Below are positions 1 through 8,675 of a stretch of 35,541 bases of DNA, piece by piece (position 1 is the stretch's first letter; each line of letters opens with the position of its first letter). Made by a program: the position numbers and the translations under genes. The notes under the pieces were generated by a model. The model searched no databases. It was not told the DNA's origin and saw only the letters and a program-made list of their open reading frames with translations. The DNA comes from an uncultured Pseudomonadota bacterium (GTDB lineage: Bacteria > Pseudomonadota > Alphaproteobacteria > RF32 > CAG-239). The stretch covers positions 1 to 35,541 of the forward strand of contig CADBEI010000019.1 of NCBI GenBank assembly GCA_902793695.1, in the 5' to 3' direction.

Positions 1-405
1 TTTATTTCTGCTGTAATGGATATCCCACCCATCTACTTTATGGTCAAGTTCTATATCAAAATCATAATATCCGAGACCGGCCATACCGAGCAACTGCCAT
101 TGATAATTCAGCGGAACATAACCGACGGCATCAAGACCGATGCTTGAATAAGACAAATCACCCAAATTATCAATATCGGAATCACTGGAGCCTTGCGAAG
201 ACAATTCAAGACCGAAATACGGGTTGAATTTTACACCGACATTGATATTGGCAACCGCTACATTGCTGGAACCATCAAGTTTCTTACCTGCAGCTTTAAC
301 ATGTGCGCCGCCCAAATCCATACCGATATACGGATTCAAATCATATGCGTTCGCCTGAGTTGCCATTAAAAATGCAGCCGCTGAAAGTAACAAATATTTT
401 TTCAT
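1..405 (-). CDS. Outer-membrane beta-barrel protein, OMP_b-brl/opacity-like family (3' part outside window)
   Basis: Only the first 135 codons are inside the window; the reading frame runs off the left edge. The protein begins MKKYLLLSAAAFLMATQANA, a typical Sec signal peptide with cleavage expected after ANA at about residue 20. After it come alternating hydrophobic/polar strands rich in Gly and aromatic residues, such as NPYIGMDLGG, INVGVKFNPYFGLEL and LLGMAGLGYYDFDIEL. This is the pattern of small 8-stranded barrels of the porin/opacity group. A strong ribosome-binding site AAGGAGGAAT (411-420) sits 5 bases before the ATG. Expected location is the outer membrane. The exact ligand or role cannot be read from the sequence. 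Family assignment rests on signal peptide and strand pattern only. Confidence 0.75.
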   Translation of the reverse strand, partial: MKKYLLLSAAAFLMATQANAYDLNPYIGMDLGGAHVKAAGKKLDGSSNVAVANINVGVKFNPYFGLELSSQGSSDSDIDNLGDLSYSSIGLDAVGYVPLNYQWQLLGMAGLGYYDFDIELDHKVDGWDIHYSRNK

Positions 406-473
406 GCTTAATTCCTCCTTACTGTTTTATATAAAAAGCTTACGCCCGAACACATCCTTATGCATTCGCCGTC

Positions 474-502
474 ATACTAAAACACTTTTTTGCCATAGTA
501 AA
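474..502 (-). promoter_or_regulatory. Possible sigma70 promoter for the outer-membrane barrel gene
   Basis: On the minus strand TTTACT (502-497) and TAGTAT (479-474) are separated by 17 bases, about 70 bases upstream of the barrel gene start. Each box matches consensus at four of six positions. The rest of the 406-640 gap shows no gene. It holds an imperfect inverted repeat (AGCCGA-TGC arms around 575-625) that could be a terminator for the gene at 641, without a convincing U-tract. Confidence 0.3.
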
Positions 503-640
503 CAAAAATATTAAAAACTTCGATTAGCCAAGCGTGTAAACTTTTTCAAAATCCGATAATCGCTGGAACTCCGCTATTTTAAGCCGATGCAAGCTTATTT
601 CGGCCGTACTTCATTTTTTGGCATTCGGCTGTAATAATTT

Positions 641-1036
641 TTAAAAACTGTCAGGATAATGGTGAGCACAATAACAATCCCATCCTACACATATCCAATC
701 CACTTTAGAAATCGAGCCTCCCGCCCAACCGATAAATCCAAAAGATTCATATCCGCAATTATGAAACATCGGAGTTCTGTACCATAATATCGATAGAGCG
801 CTTAACATCCCAATCAGCAGTAATATGCATAAAATCTTACCCCAAAGAGTCATACAGGATTTTATTTTTATTACCTTGTCATACCCAACCTGAAAAGTAT
901 TCTTTTTTACCTCTAATTTCAGAATTTTTTTCTCATTGTCGTTTGATAATACTTTAGCGGTAACTTTATTGACTTTTTCGTCATTGTTATATGTGATTAC
1001 ATATTTTTTACCGACTTTGACTTCATTTGGTTTCAT
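641..1036 (-). CDS. Hypothetical protein with one transmembrane segment
   Basis: 131 residues; no family recognised. Residues 1-60 are Lys/Asn-rich and look like a small cytoplasmic beta domain (VGKKYVITYNNDEKVNKVTA, KILKLEVKKNTFQVGYDKVI). A hydrophobic segment follows at about residues 66-86 (ILCILLLIGMLSALSILW). The tail of about 45 residues is rich in Cys, Trp and Gly and would face the periplasm if the N-terminus stays inside. AAGGAAAG lies 7 bases before the ATG. The gene begins 12 bases after the stop codon of a displaced copy of the parC tail (1049-1094), so it may have stood directly downstream of parC before the 221-residue gene was inserted. Real gene likely; function unknown. Confidence 0.6.
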   Translation of the reverse strand: MKPNEVKVGKKYVITYNNDEKVNKVTAKVLSNDNEKKILKLEVKKNTFQVGYDKVIKIKSCMTLWGKILCILLLIGMLSALSILWYRTPMFHNCGYESFGFIGWAGGSISKVDWICVGWDCYCAHHYPDSF

Positions 1037-1048
1037 TATACTTTCCTT

Positions 1049-1094
1049 TTATTCTTTGAAAAACTTATTATTCTTCGGAAAGCCGAACGGCACC
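1049..1094 (-). repeat. Displaced copy of the parC 3' end (46-bp direct repeat, copy A)
   Basis: Identical over 46 bases to 1842-1887, the last 15 codons (stop included) plus one base of parC. The copy keeps the parC stop codon at its end. Identity stops abruptly on both sides: base 1095 differs from 1888 and base 1048 differs from 1841. The offset between copies is 793 bases, and the 221-residue gene lies between them. Confidence 0.95.
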
Positions 1095-1104
1095 CACCGC
1101 CACT

Positions 1105-1770
1105 TCAGAGTTCCAGATCAGGCCCTTTTCTGGATGGCAATCCGACCGCAACCTTACCTTCTGTCTTGGCTTTAGGCTTATCATCAGCCTTTTGTAACTC
1201 TATTTTCTTTTGTGATATCTTAGATTTTAAGACGGTATGATCCTCATCAAATTTGGTTTCGTTTTCGTTCACTATTTTAGCAAAACGTTGCAATTGCGAC
1301 AACGACATATCTTTTAATTCCAAAACCCCTCTTCCGGCATAACTGACTATATCCGCCTTATTCTTAAAACATTCAATTAAGGCATCATAATGTTCCGGTT
1401 TCAAATTAGGATTATGATAAATACTGTTTAAAACATCGGCTGTATCCGCTTCGTTATCTGTTTTGGCCGTCTGTTCCAAGATATACTGCAACTTTTCGGC
1501 AGAAGTATGCGGATTAGCCGCAGCCGCCATATACAGTCTGGTCATTTCATGTTCGCGCCGAAAACGAATATAATCATCCGTATCTTCTTGAAATCCTTTC
1601 TTCAGATATTCATAATCCGAATCGCTCCATTTTCCATCTCTGAATTCTTTATCCGTAGCCAGCAATTCATCTACCCGTTCACTGCTTTGTGCCTTTCCGA
1701 TAAGCATAGAGACATCGCGCCCTCTCACTTCTATACCGACTTCATCCCATCCTTTTTGTTCTCTTGCCAT
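1105..1770 (-). CDS. Hypothetical protein bracketed by the parC-tail repeats
   Basis: 221 residues; no family recognised. The product is soluble, charged and probably mostly helical. The middle contains segments such as YMAAAANPHTSAEKLQYILE (about 80-99) and VLNSIYHNPNLKPEHYDALI (about 113-132), which resemble successive short helical repeats carrying Asn-Pro turns, as in HEAT-like or leucine-rich-variant proteins. The C-terminus (KVAVGLPSRKGPDLEL) is unlike the rest and ends only 11 bases before repeat copy A, so the gene end may be chimeric. GGGAGAG supports the ATG at 1770. A promoter-like TTGACA lies upstream, so the gene need not depend on parC transcription. Its location inside a direct repeat marks it as a likely acquired gene. 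Confidence 0.6.
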   Translation of the reverse strand: MAREQKGWDEVGIEVRGRDVSMLIGKAQSSERVDELLATDKEFRDGKWSDSDYEYLKKGFQEDTDDYIRFRREHEMTRLYMAAAANPHTSAEKLQYILEQTAKTDNEADTADVLNSIYHNPNLKPEHYDALIECFKNKADIVSYAGRGVLELKDMSLSQLQRFAKIVNENETKFDEDHTVLKSKISQKKIELQKADDKPKAKTEGKVAVGLPSRKGPDLEL

Positions 1771-1811
1771 AACAAACTCTCCCTGTTGTATATAAGAATG
1801 ATACTACAGTC

Positions 1812-1839
1812 AGTCTATCACAAAGATTATTTTTGTCAA
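1812..1839 (-). promoter_or_regulatory. Putative promoter of the inserted 221-residue gene
   Basis: A perfect -35 box TTGACA (1839-1834) is followed after 16 bases by TAGACT (1817-1812) on the minus strand, between the parC stop and the inserted gene. The -10 box is a weak match. Confidence 0.4.
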
Positions 1840-1841
1840 TA

Positions 1842-1887
1842 TTATTCTTTGAAAAACTTATTATTCTTCGGAAAGCCGAACGGCACC
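1842..1887 (-). repeat. Genuine parC 3' end (46-bp direct repeat, copy B)
   Basis: This copy is in frame with parC and encodes its natural C-terminus, [13 protein letters not shown] plus stop. It is identical to 1049-1094. Because the parC frame is intact here, copy A is the extra one. Confidence 0.95.
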
Positions 1888-4064
1888 AATTTGCCGACTT
1901 GCGCCCGATGCCCGAGCCATGTTATCAATTCTTTTTCGGTACTGATACCGCCGGCACGATTATAGCTAAATCCTTCCTCGCCCTTAAAGAACTGAATGTC
2001 GGTGATATTGCCGTCTTTATACTTTTGCAGCAACACGCCGTGACCGCGTGCCATAGTCGGTATTTCCTCGGCCTTGAACACCAGCAGCTTACGGTTTTCG
2101 CCGACCGTTGCCACATAATCGCCGGTAACCTTAACGCAGAATTTAATCACTTCATCATCAGCCACATTCATAATCTTACGTCCGTTGCGGGTTTGCGCCA
2201 AAATATGATTCTCATCCACAATAAATCCGTAGGCCTTGTCCGAAGCAATCAGATATCTTGCCTCCGGTTCATACACAAACATCGCCGCAATATCGTCGGT
2301 TTGCGCCAAATCAATCATCAAACGCACCGGCTGCCCGAAACCGCGCCCGCTCGGAATATCTCCGGCCGCAATGTTAAAGAACTTACCTTTATTATCCAAA
2401 AGCACGATTTTATCGGTGGTTTGCGCATGAATAGCAAAGGCCAAAGCGTCATCATCTTTGAACTTAAAGCCCTCATTCAAATCAGCGTAACCTTTAAGAC
2501 AGCGTATCCAGCCTTTTTGCGACAATATCACGGTTATCGGCTCTTTTTCTATCCATACTTCAGGCGTAAATTCAATCTCCGCCGGCGGTTCGGCAATTTC
2601 GGTACGACGCCGTCCCAGTGCTGTTTTCTTGCTGTATTTTTCCTTAATACGCTTAATTTCTTCGGCAATCGCCGCCCAGCGTTTACTCTCATCGCCGACC
2701 AATATATCCAAACCGGCTTTTTCTTCCAACAACTCGGAATGCTCGGTACGGATTTCTTCTTCATCGAGCTTGCGCAAATTACGCAGTTTCATATTCAAAA
2801 TTGCCTCGGCCTGATTATCGGTCAGCTTAAATGTCTGCATCAGCACCGCTTTCGGTTCATCTTCCTGCCGAATAATCCGAATAACTTCGTCCAAATTCAA
2901 ATAGGCAATCAGATATCCGTCCAGAATTTCAAGTCTGGCATTGATTTTGTTTAATCTGAAGTTTATCTTGCGTAAAAAGACATTATTTCTGTGAATCAGA
3001 TAGTCGTGCAAAACCTGTTTCAGGCTCATCACTCTCGGCACACCATCCAAATCCAATACATTCATATTCATATTGAACTTTGTTTCCATATCGGTTTGCC
3101 GATACAATTGTTCCATCAAAACAGAGGCATCAACCGTACGATTTTTCGGCTCCAATACAATGCGGACATCTTGCGCCGATTCATCTCTGATATCATTCAA
3201 CAGCGGCAACTTTTTATTCAACAGCAACTCGGCAATCTTTTCAATCAGCTTTGATTTTATTACCTGATACGGAATCTCGGTCACCACAATTTGATATTGT
3301 CCATGCCCCAAATCTTCGGTTATCCACTTGGCGCGAATACGGAAATTCCCTTTACCTTGCTTATAGTTATTCAAAATCGTCTCAAACGAATCAACCAACA
3401 TACCGCCGGTCGGAAAATCCGGTCCCTGTACCTTGCGCACCACCGCTTCGTCACTGCAATCCGGATTATCGATCATCAACAGCAACGCATCGCTTAGTTC
3501 GCTTAAATTATGCGGCGGAATATTGGTAGCCATACCCACGGCAATACCCATCGAGCCGTTGCACAATAAATTCGGCACCATCGCCGGCATTACCACCGGT
3601 TCGCTGTCCTCGCCGTCATAAGTATCGGTAAAGTCAACCGCATCGGAGTTCAATCCGTCCATCAAATCCATGGCAAATTCGGTCAAGCGCGCCTCGGTAT
3701 AACGCATAGCCGCGGCACCGTCGCCGTCAATATTACCGAAGTTTCCCTGCCCGTCAACCAATGGATAACGCACCGAAAAATCCTGTGCCAAACGCACCAT
3801 TGCGCCATAAACCGCACTATCTCCGTGCGGATGATATTTACCGATGACATCGCCGACCACGCGGGCGCATTTTTTAAAACTGTTCTTCGGGTCCAAATGC
3901 AACTGCCGCATGGCATACATCAGGCGCCGATGTACCGGTTTCAACCCGTCGCGCACATCAGGCAACGAACGTGATACAATGGTCGACATTGCATACGACA
4001 AATAGCGTTTACTCAATTCTTCTCCGAACTGTACGTCTTTTATTTTTTGCGCTTCATCAACCAT
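1842..4064 (-). CDS. parC: DNA topoisomerase IV subunit A (ParC)
   Basis: 740 residues, the usual ParC length. With ParE it forms topoisomerase IV, which decatenates daughter chromosomes. The N-terminal winged-helix/breakage-reunion domain shows [16 protein letters not shown] (about 32-47), the quinolone-region stretch [17 protein letters not shown] (78-94) and catalytic Tyr122 in [11 protein letters not shown]. The C-terminal half holds degenerate beta-pinwheel blades. No GyrA box (QRRGGKG-like) is visible, and the length is well short of GyrA, so this is ParC. The residue matching E. coli ParC Glu84 is Gly87 here, while the key Ser (Ser83) is kept. The start follows recO by 9 bases with AAGGTG upstream. 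It is the last gene of the seven-gene operon. Its last 46 bases are duplicated downstream. Confidence 0.95.
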   Translation of the reverse strand: MVDEAQKIKDVQFGEELSKRYLSYAMSTIVSRSLPDVRDGLKPVHRRLMYAMRQLHLDPKNSFKKCARVVGDVIGKYHPHGDSAVYGAMVRLAQDFSVRYPLVDGQGNFGNIDGDGAAAMRYTEARLTEFAMDLMDGLNSDAVDFTDTYDGEDSEPVVMPAMVPNLLCNGSMGIAVGMATNIPPHNLSELSDALLLMIDNPDCSDEAVVRKVQGPDFPTGGMLVDSFETILNNYKQGKGNFRIRAKWITEDLGHGQYQIVVTEIPYQVIKSKLIEKIAELLLNKKLPLLNDIRDESAQDVRIVLEPKNRTVDASVLMEQLYRQTDMETKFNMNMNVLDLDGVPRVMSLKQVLHDYLIHRNNVFLRKINFRLNKINARLEILDGYLIAYLNLDEVIRIIRQEDEPKAVLMQTFKLTDNQAEAILNMKLRNLRKLDEEEIRTEHSELLEEKAGLDILVGDESKRWAAIAEEIKRIKEKYSKKTALGRRRTEIAEPPAEIEFTPEVWIEKEPITVILSQKGWIRCLKGYADLNEGFKFKDDDALAFAIHAQTTDKIVLLDNKGKFFNIAAGDIPSGRGFGQPVRLMIDLAQTDDIAAMFVYEPEARYLIASDKAYGFIVDENHILAQTRNGRKIMNVADDEVIKFCVKVTGDYVATVGENRKLLVFKAEEIPTMARGHGVLLQKYKDGNITDIQFFKGEEGFSYNRAGGISTEKELITWLGHRAQVGKLVPFGFPKNNKFFKE

Positions 4065-4073
4065 TATTTCACC

Positions 4074-4802
4074 TTAAAGTTTATACATTTTCCCGAATTT
4101 CAGCAGATTAACACGATTTTCCGGTAATTGCAAGTTATGCTGTGCTAAAAAATTCTTTTGCAAAAAGCTGCCGGTCATTGCCAAAACATCAGTAATTTCC
4201 TTGTGTTGCGGGCGATAATTTTTCTCGGCTATATACTGTGGATAAGCAAACAATTTATCCTTATACGGCGCTCCGACCTCAGCACATACCGCACGTCCGG
4301 TTTTCGGCGAAACGTATAGCAAATCCGTATGTTTACCGGTAACTGCGCACTCGTTGATATCCAATCCGATACCCAAAAAATCGAGCAGATAAAATTCAAA
4401 AAACGAATAATATGCCAGCCAATTATCATCATTAATATGGCGAAAAAAATCATCTACCGCGCCAAAAAACGAGCCTAAATCGTCATTTTGCGCCACACAC
4501 TCATCCAACAATCGGCACAACGAGACCAGCGCTTCGATTTTATCTTCATTCAGCACAAAATCGGCTGCGTGCGAATGCACCAACTCCACTCCGTGCAGGC
4601 TTAACATATTTTCTTCCACTCTGGCATAAGCATTGAATGAAATGTAATTACCGATTTGAAAAACTCCCAGCCCGCGTTTATTGAGTGCACCCTTAACATA
4701 ACCGATGATTTTGCCCTTATGCGGACAGATAAGCGTAACAATAGCCGATTGTTCGCCGTGTTTTCTGATTTTAATGATATATCCTTCGCCGCTGAATTGC
4801 AT
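4074..4802 (-). CDS. recO: DNA repair protein RecO
   Basis: 242 residues, the normal RecO size. RecO works with RecF/RecR to load RecA on SSB-coated DNA during gap repair. The N-terminal OB-fold begins FSGEGYIIKIRKHGEQSAIV and continues with the typical HKGKIIGYVKGALNKRG (about 28-44). The C-terminal part is helical with CAVTGKHTDLLYVSPKTGRA (about 152-171), matching the RecO region that in some homologues binds zinc; only two cysteines are present here (about 152 and 173), so zinc binding is unlikely. It sits between kdsA (50-base gap) and parC (9-base gap) and shares the operon with recJ, which acts in the same RecFOR repair route. Confidence 0.9.
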   Translation of the reverse strand: MQFSGEGYIIKIRKHGEQSAIVTLICPHKGKIIGYVKGALNKRGLGVFQIGNYISFNAYARVEENMLSLHGVELVHSHAADFVLNEDKIEALVSLCRLLDECVAQNDDLGSFFGAVDDFFRHINDDNWLAYYSFFEFYLLDFLGIGLDINECAVTGKHTDLLYVSPKTGRAVCAEVGAPYKDKLFAYPQYIAEKNYRPQHKEITDVLAMTGSFLQKNFLAQHNLQLPENRVNLLKFGKMYKL

Positions 4803-4852
4803 AAATTATCCGTCCGTAAAACTTTGTTATCCAGATTTATAGCATAAAATTA

Positions 4853-5698
4853 TTAATATTCTTTTATCAAAGTTTTATTGACTTTATCAAACGCCATCAG
4901 CTCGGTCAGCACCCGTTCCATATCGCTCAATTTGATAGAGTTCGGACCATCGGAGAGTGCCTTATCCGGATTTTCGTGCGTTTCGATAAACACGCCGGCC
5001 ACACCCACGGCCACCGCCGCTCGTGCCAACACCGGCGCAAATTCACGCTGTCCGCCGGTAGTTCCGCCCAATCCGCCCGGCTGTTGTACCGAATGCGTGG
5101 CATCAAAAATCAGCGGATAACCGGTATCTTTTGCCATTTGCGGAAATGCCCGCATATCCGTAACCAGCGTATTATAGCCGAAACTGGTGCCGCGCTCGGT
5201 AATGCAAATATTATGATTTCCGGAATCCTCCACCTTTTTAACAATATTTTTCACGTCCCATGGCGCCAAAAACTGTCCTTTTTTAATATTAACCACTTTA
5301 CCGGTTTTGGCTGCCGCCACCACCAAATCGGTCTGCCGACACAAAAACGCCGGAATTTGCAATACATCAACATATTTTGCCACTTCTGCGCACTGCCATA
5401 CTTCGTGAATATCGGTCAAAATCGGCAAATCCGGATACAGTTTGCGAATTTGCTCAAATGTCTTCATTCCTTCTTCCAACCCTACGCCGCGAGCACTGTT
5501 TATCGATGTGCGGTTAGCCTTGTCAAAAGAGGCCTTAAAAATATACGGCAGCCCCAATTTCTGCGTAATCTCCACCATTGAGCCGGCGATAAAAATCGCA
5601 TGTTCGCGGCTCTCAATCTGACACGGTCCCGATATCAGCGCCAGAGGCAACCTGTTGCCGAGTGCCACCTTTCCGACTTGAATAATTTTCTGCTCCAT
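4853..5698 (-). CDS. kdsA: 3-deoxy-8-phosphooctulonate synthase (KdsA), metal-dependent class
   Basis: Makes Kdo-8-phosphate from phosphoenolpyruvate and arabinose-5-phosphate, the first committed step to the Kdo of LPS inner core. Visible landmarks are ALISGPCQIESREHA (20-34), FKASFDKANRTS, LPILTDIHE, GGTTGGQREFAPVLARAAVA and FIETHENPDKALSDGPNSI. The Cys in GPC (Cys26) is the residue that separates metal-dependent class II enzymes from the E. coli-type metal-free class. The start at 5698 is chosen because AGGAG (5709-5705) lies 6 bases from it; the ATG at 5704 would leave no spacer. pagP ends within that ribosome-binding site, so the two genes are tightly coupled. Confidence 0.93.
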   Translation of the reverse strand: MEQKIIQVGKVALGNRLPLALISGPCQIESREHAIFIAGSMVEITQKLGLPYIFKASFDKANRTSINSARGVGLEEGMKTFEQIRKLYPDLPILTDIHEVWQCAEVAKYVDVLQIPAFLCRQTDLVVAAAKTGKVVNIKKGQFLAPWDVKNIVKKVEDSGNHNICITERGTSFGYNTLVTDMRAFPQMAKDTGYPLIFDATHSVQQPGGLGGTTGGQREFAPVLARAAVAVGVAGVFIETHENPDKALSDGPNSIKLSDMERVLTELMAFDKVNKTLIKEY

Positions 5699-5707
5699 CT
5701 TCATCTC

Positions 5708-6259
5708 CTATATATGTAAACGGGCAAACATAAAGAACACGTTTCCGTCGTTTTTAACACCCGGAATATATGCACCGTGCACTTCAATATTGCGATATCC
5801 CGCACCCACCAACGGCAACGGCAACGGCACCGGAATATAATGATACTCATGACGTTGTGTCAAACCCAAAGTATAGCCTACACCGGCGTGCCACTGATTT
5901 TCCGAACCGGCAAACCAGTTCCACTGGCGGGCATAACCGAAGTATGTTTCAAAATACGAGTTGGAATCCTTAAAGCCCAAAGCATACAAGCCCGACCACG
6001 TTCCTTCGTCGTTAATATGCGAAATACCCAAACCGGCGCCCCACGGATACTCGTTATATCTGTCCAAATGTTCACGGTCATAAGTCAGACGATTATGCCA
6101 AGCATAAAATGGTACAAACAAATCATAATCATGCTCGTTCCAAATTTCTTTGATATCGGTTTTCAAAAAATTATAGCTGTCTGCCCACCATCCGGCTTCT
6201 GCCTGCCAACCGAGACAGCATCCGAGCAACACAACAGTTGATAAAAGCTTGGTTCTCAT
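5708..6259 (-). CDS. pagP: Lipid A palmitoyltransferase PagP
   Basis: 183 residues. PagP is an eight-stranded outer-membrane barrel that moves a palmitate from phospholipid to lipid A. A signal peptide occupies about residues 1-22 (LLSTVVLLGCCLGWQAEA). An amphipathic N-terminal helix follows, then the family signatures FYAWHNRLTYD, DRYNEYPWGAGLGIS, WSGLYALGFKDSNSY. The catalytic trio of E. coli (His33, Asp76, Ser77) corresponds to His55, Asp98 and Ser99. The protein ends FFMFARLHI, a typical aromatic last strand. The gene lies immediately upstream of kdsA and 11 bases after the DUF502 gene. PagP is best known from enteric gamma- and some betaproteobacteria, so horizontal acquisition or wider spread than expected is possible. 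Confidence 0.92.
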   Translation of the reverse strand: MRTKLLSTVVLLGCCLGWQAEAGWWADSYNFLKTDIKEIWNEHDYDLFVPFYAWHNRLTYDREHLDRYNEYPWGAGLGISHINDEGTWSGLYALGFKDSNSYFETYFGYARQWNWFAGSENQWHAGVGYTLGLTQRHEYHYIPVPLPLPLVGAGYRNIEVHGAYIPGVKNDGNVFFMFARLHI

Positions 6260-6270
6260 ATTCGTTTTCC

Positions 6271-6924
6271 TTATTCTTCGTTATCTTTCATATCCGGCGT
6301 GACGATGCCGCATGATATCACATACTTAATACCGTCTTCAACACTCATATTGAGTTTAATCACATCATTTTCCGGCACAAAAATCAAAAAACCGGAGGTT
6401 GGATTAGGGGTTGTCGGTACAAATATACTCAATGTTTTCTGTTTGGTATTGGTGTCAATTTCACCACCTGTTTCGTTGTTGCTGACAAATGCAATCGACC
6501 ACAGTCCTTTGCGCGGATATTCCACCAACACCACTTCGTTAAACGAGCGGGATTTTTGCGATAAAAACGTTTCGAAAATTTGTTTCAACAGCGAATATAT
6601 GCTTGAAATCACCGGCATTTTACGAATAATTTTTTCCCACAGGCGCACAAAAAACTTACCGATATAGCCGGTAGTGAGCATACCGATAAACAACAACAGC
6701 AAAATCAGCAATAAGAGCCCCAACCCCGGCACGGCATACGGCACAAAATCGCCGATTTTCCATTGCTGCGGTATCAGTTTTTTGGTAACTTCATTTATCC
6801 ATATCACCAAATGATACGACATATATATGGTAATTGCTACCGGCGCCGCCACAATCACACCGGTAAAGAAGTAATTTTTCAATCTGTGGAAAAAAGTATC
6901 TTCGGTTTTGTTTTCCTGTTTCAT
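6271..6924 (-). CDS. DUF502 family inner-membrane protein
   Basis: 217 residues, usual for DUF502. Two transmembrane segments are visible, about residues 17-38 (TGVIVAAPVAITIYMSYHLV) and 65-88 (AVPGLGLLLLILLLLFIGML). They are followed by the family block GKFFVRLWEKIIRKMPVISS and YSLLKQIFETF. A soluble C-terminal domain contains VVLVEYPRKGLWSIAFVSN and IFVPTTPNPTSGFLIFVPEN. DUF502 proteins have no established biochemical role. The start codon overlaps the recJ stop by 4 bases (ATGA), so translation is coupled to recJ. Its position before pagP and kdsA suggests an envelope-related job, which is inference. Confidence 0.88.
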   Translation of the reverse strand: MKQENKTEDTFFHRLKNYFFTGVIVAAPVAITIYMSYHLVIWINEVTKKLIPQQWKIGDFVPYAVPGLGLLLLILLLLFIGMLTTGYIGKFFVRLWEKIIRKMPVISSIYSLLKQIFETFLSQKSRSFNEVVLVEYPRKGLWSIAFVSNNETGGEIDTNTKQKTLSIFVPTTPNPTSGFLIFVPENDVIKLNMSVEDGIKYVISCGIVTPDMKDNEE

Positions 6925-8675
6925 GACTTCCTCATTATATCATTGATTAACATTTGCACACGCTTACGTCCTTGCCAACTGTCGCAACGCACATATCCGA
7001 CCACATCGAACACTTCGCCGCTGTTTTGCAATATTGCCTGTCCGATATCGCTATCCGCCGCGCGAAACGCAATCGCCGGAATTTTATCGCCCGCGGCCGA
7101 AAGCAAAGTACACTTTACGTGACCGTTGCCCACAATCTGCGCCCAACCGCAACGCACATCTCGCAACATAATTTGCGGCTCGGGATTACCGGTACCATAC
7201 GGTTCCAAAAGTTGCAAATCATCGGCAAATTGTTCGTTAATTGCGCTCGGGCTGACTATAGCATCAATATTTAGCACCGGCACGATTTTTTCACTGCCGA
7301 GTCGCGACAGGATATATTCTCCGGCAAATTTTCTGAACTCTGGTATTTGTTCTTCACGCAACGAGAAACCTGCCGCCATAATATGTCCGCCGCCACCGCT
7401 GATAACTCCTTTTTCTTTGGCCGAGAGAATCAGTGCACCCAAGTCAATACCCTCGGTAGAACGCGCCGAACCTTTTACCTCGTCCGATTCCACCGACATT
7501 ACAAATGCCGGAACATTATAACGCTCGCGCAATTTCCCGGCCACAATACCGATAACACCTTGGTGCCAATCGTGTCCGTAAACAAACACCATCGGATATT
7601 CTTGCGGCGTGCCTTCAATTTGTTCGATTGCATTCAGAAAAACAAAATTTTCTATCTCTTTGCGCTCAAAGTTAAACTGGTTGAATTGTTCGGCCAACAC
7701 CTGTGCTTCTTCCTCATTTTCCGAACACAACAGCTTGCTGCCGAGCCGCGCGTCCCCTACCCGTCCGCAGGCATTAATCCGCGGTCCGAGGGCAAAGCCC
7801 AAGTGATACGCCGTCGGTGCTTCTTGCAAATTCAAAACCTTCATCAGTTGCCGCAATCCGACGTTTTGCATTTTATGCATAACTTTTAGTCCTTGCCGCA
7901 CATACGCTCGATTTAAGCCCAAGAGCGGCACTACATCACACACTGTTCCTAAAGCCACCAAATCCAGCAACTGCAACAAATCCGGTTCATTACGATTCTG
8001 ATAAAAACCACGCTGACGCAACAACCTGTTTACAGCCACCAACACCATAAACCCTACGCCGACCGCCGACATATATTGCAAATAGATGTACGGATTATCC
8101 TCGTCCAGCCTTTTCGGATTAACCACCGCATAAACCTTTGGTAAAATCGGCTCGGCTTCGTGATGGTCAATAATTATAATATCAAATTTCTCGGCCGCCC
8201 GATTCAAAACATCAAATGCCGTGGTACCGCAATCAATGGTAATAACCAAACTCGCCTTGCCGTCGGCAAATTCCTTAAACGCAACATCGCTCGGTCCGTA
8301 GCCTTCTTCTCGGCTCGGAATATGGATAAGCGGCTCAATCCCGACTTGGCGAAAGAAACGGGTTAAAATCGAAGTCGAAGTCGCCCCGTCAACGTCATAA
8401 TCGCCGATTATTGCTATCTGCTCGTGTTTTTCCACCGCCGCAGCAATCCTTTCGGCCGCTTTTTGCATATCTTTCAGCACCGTCGGTTCCGGCATCAGTT
8501 TCTGAATTTTCGGATGCAAAAAAACATCTGCTTCTTCGGCAGAAATACCGCGCAAACACAAAATCCGCGCAATAGAAAGCGGAACTCCGCAAACTTCGGA
8601 TATATGGTAACACAACTTATCGTCCGTTTCCGGCTCGTTCCATATATTTCCGCCCAAAGAAATATTATCTTGCAT
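6921..8675 (-). CDS. recJ: Single-stranded-DNA exonuclease RecJ
   Basis: 584 residues, in the usual range for RecJ. It is a Mn/Mg-dependent 5'-3' exonuclease acting in RecFOR recombination and mismatch repair. DHH-family motifs are present: IIGDYDVDGATST (89-101), VITIDCGTT (144-152) and IIIIDHHEAEP (167-177, with Asp170-His171-His172). The DHHA1 motif ISGGGGHIMAAGFS lies near residue 425, and a C-terminal OB-like part follows (VGYVRCDSWQGRKRVQ). The gene starts inside the stop of the preceding lipoprotein gene (TAATG) and overlaps the DUF502 gene by 4 bases. RecJ and RecO in one operon is functionally coherent. Confidence 0.94.
   Translation of the reverse strand: MQDNISLGGNIWNEPETDDKLCYHISEVCGVPLSIARILCLRGISAEEADVFLHPKIQKLMPEPTVLKDMQKAAERIAAAVEKHEQIAIIGDYDVDGATSTSILTRFFRQVGIEPLIHIPSREEGYGPSDVAFKEFADGKASLVITIDCGTTAFDVLNRAAEKFDIIIIDHHEAEPILPKVYAVVNPKRLDEDNPYIYLQYMSAVGVGFMVLVAVNRLLRQRGFYQNRNEPDLLQLLDLVALGTVCDVVPLLGLNRAYVRQGLKVMHKMQNVGLRQLMKVLNLQEAPTAYHLGFALGPRINACGRVGDARLGSKLLCSENEEEAQVLAEQFNQFNFERKEIENFVFLNAIEQIEGTPQEYPMVFVYGHDWHQGVIGIVAGKLRERYNVPAFVMSVESDEVKGSARSTEGIDLGALILSAKEKGVISGGGGHIMAAGFSLREEQIPEFRKFAGEYILSRLGSEKIVPVLNIDAIVSPSAINEQFADDLQLLEPYGTGNPEPQIMLRDVRCGWAQIVGNGHVKCTLLSAAGDKIPAIAFRAADSDIGQAILQNSGEVFDVVGYVRCDSWQGRKRVQMLINDIMRKS

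Noticed and set aside
1833-2954. Long plus-strand open frame (373 codons) opposite parC
   Set aside because: It is antisense to the fully conserved parC frame, has a His/Phe/Ile-rich composition typical of a shadow, and lacks a ribosome-binding site.
1842-4064. GyrA instead of ParC
   Set aside because: 740 residues, no GyrA box and a ParC-type C-terminus ending in GFPKNNKF.
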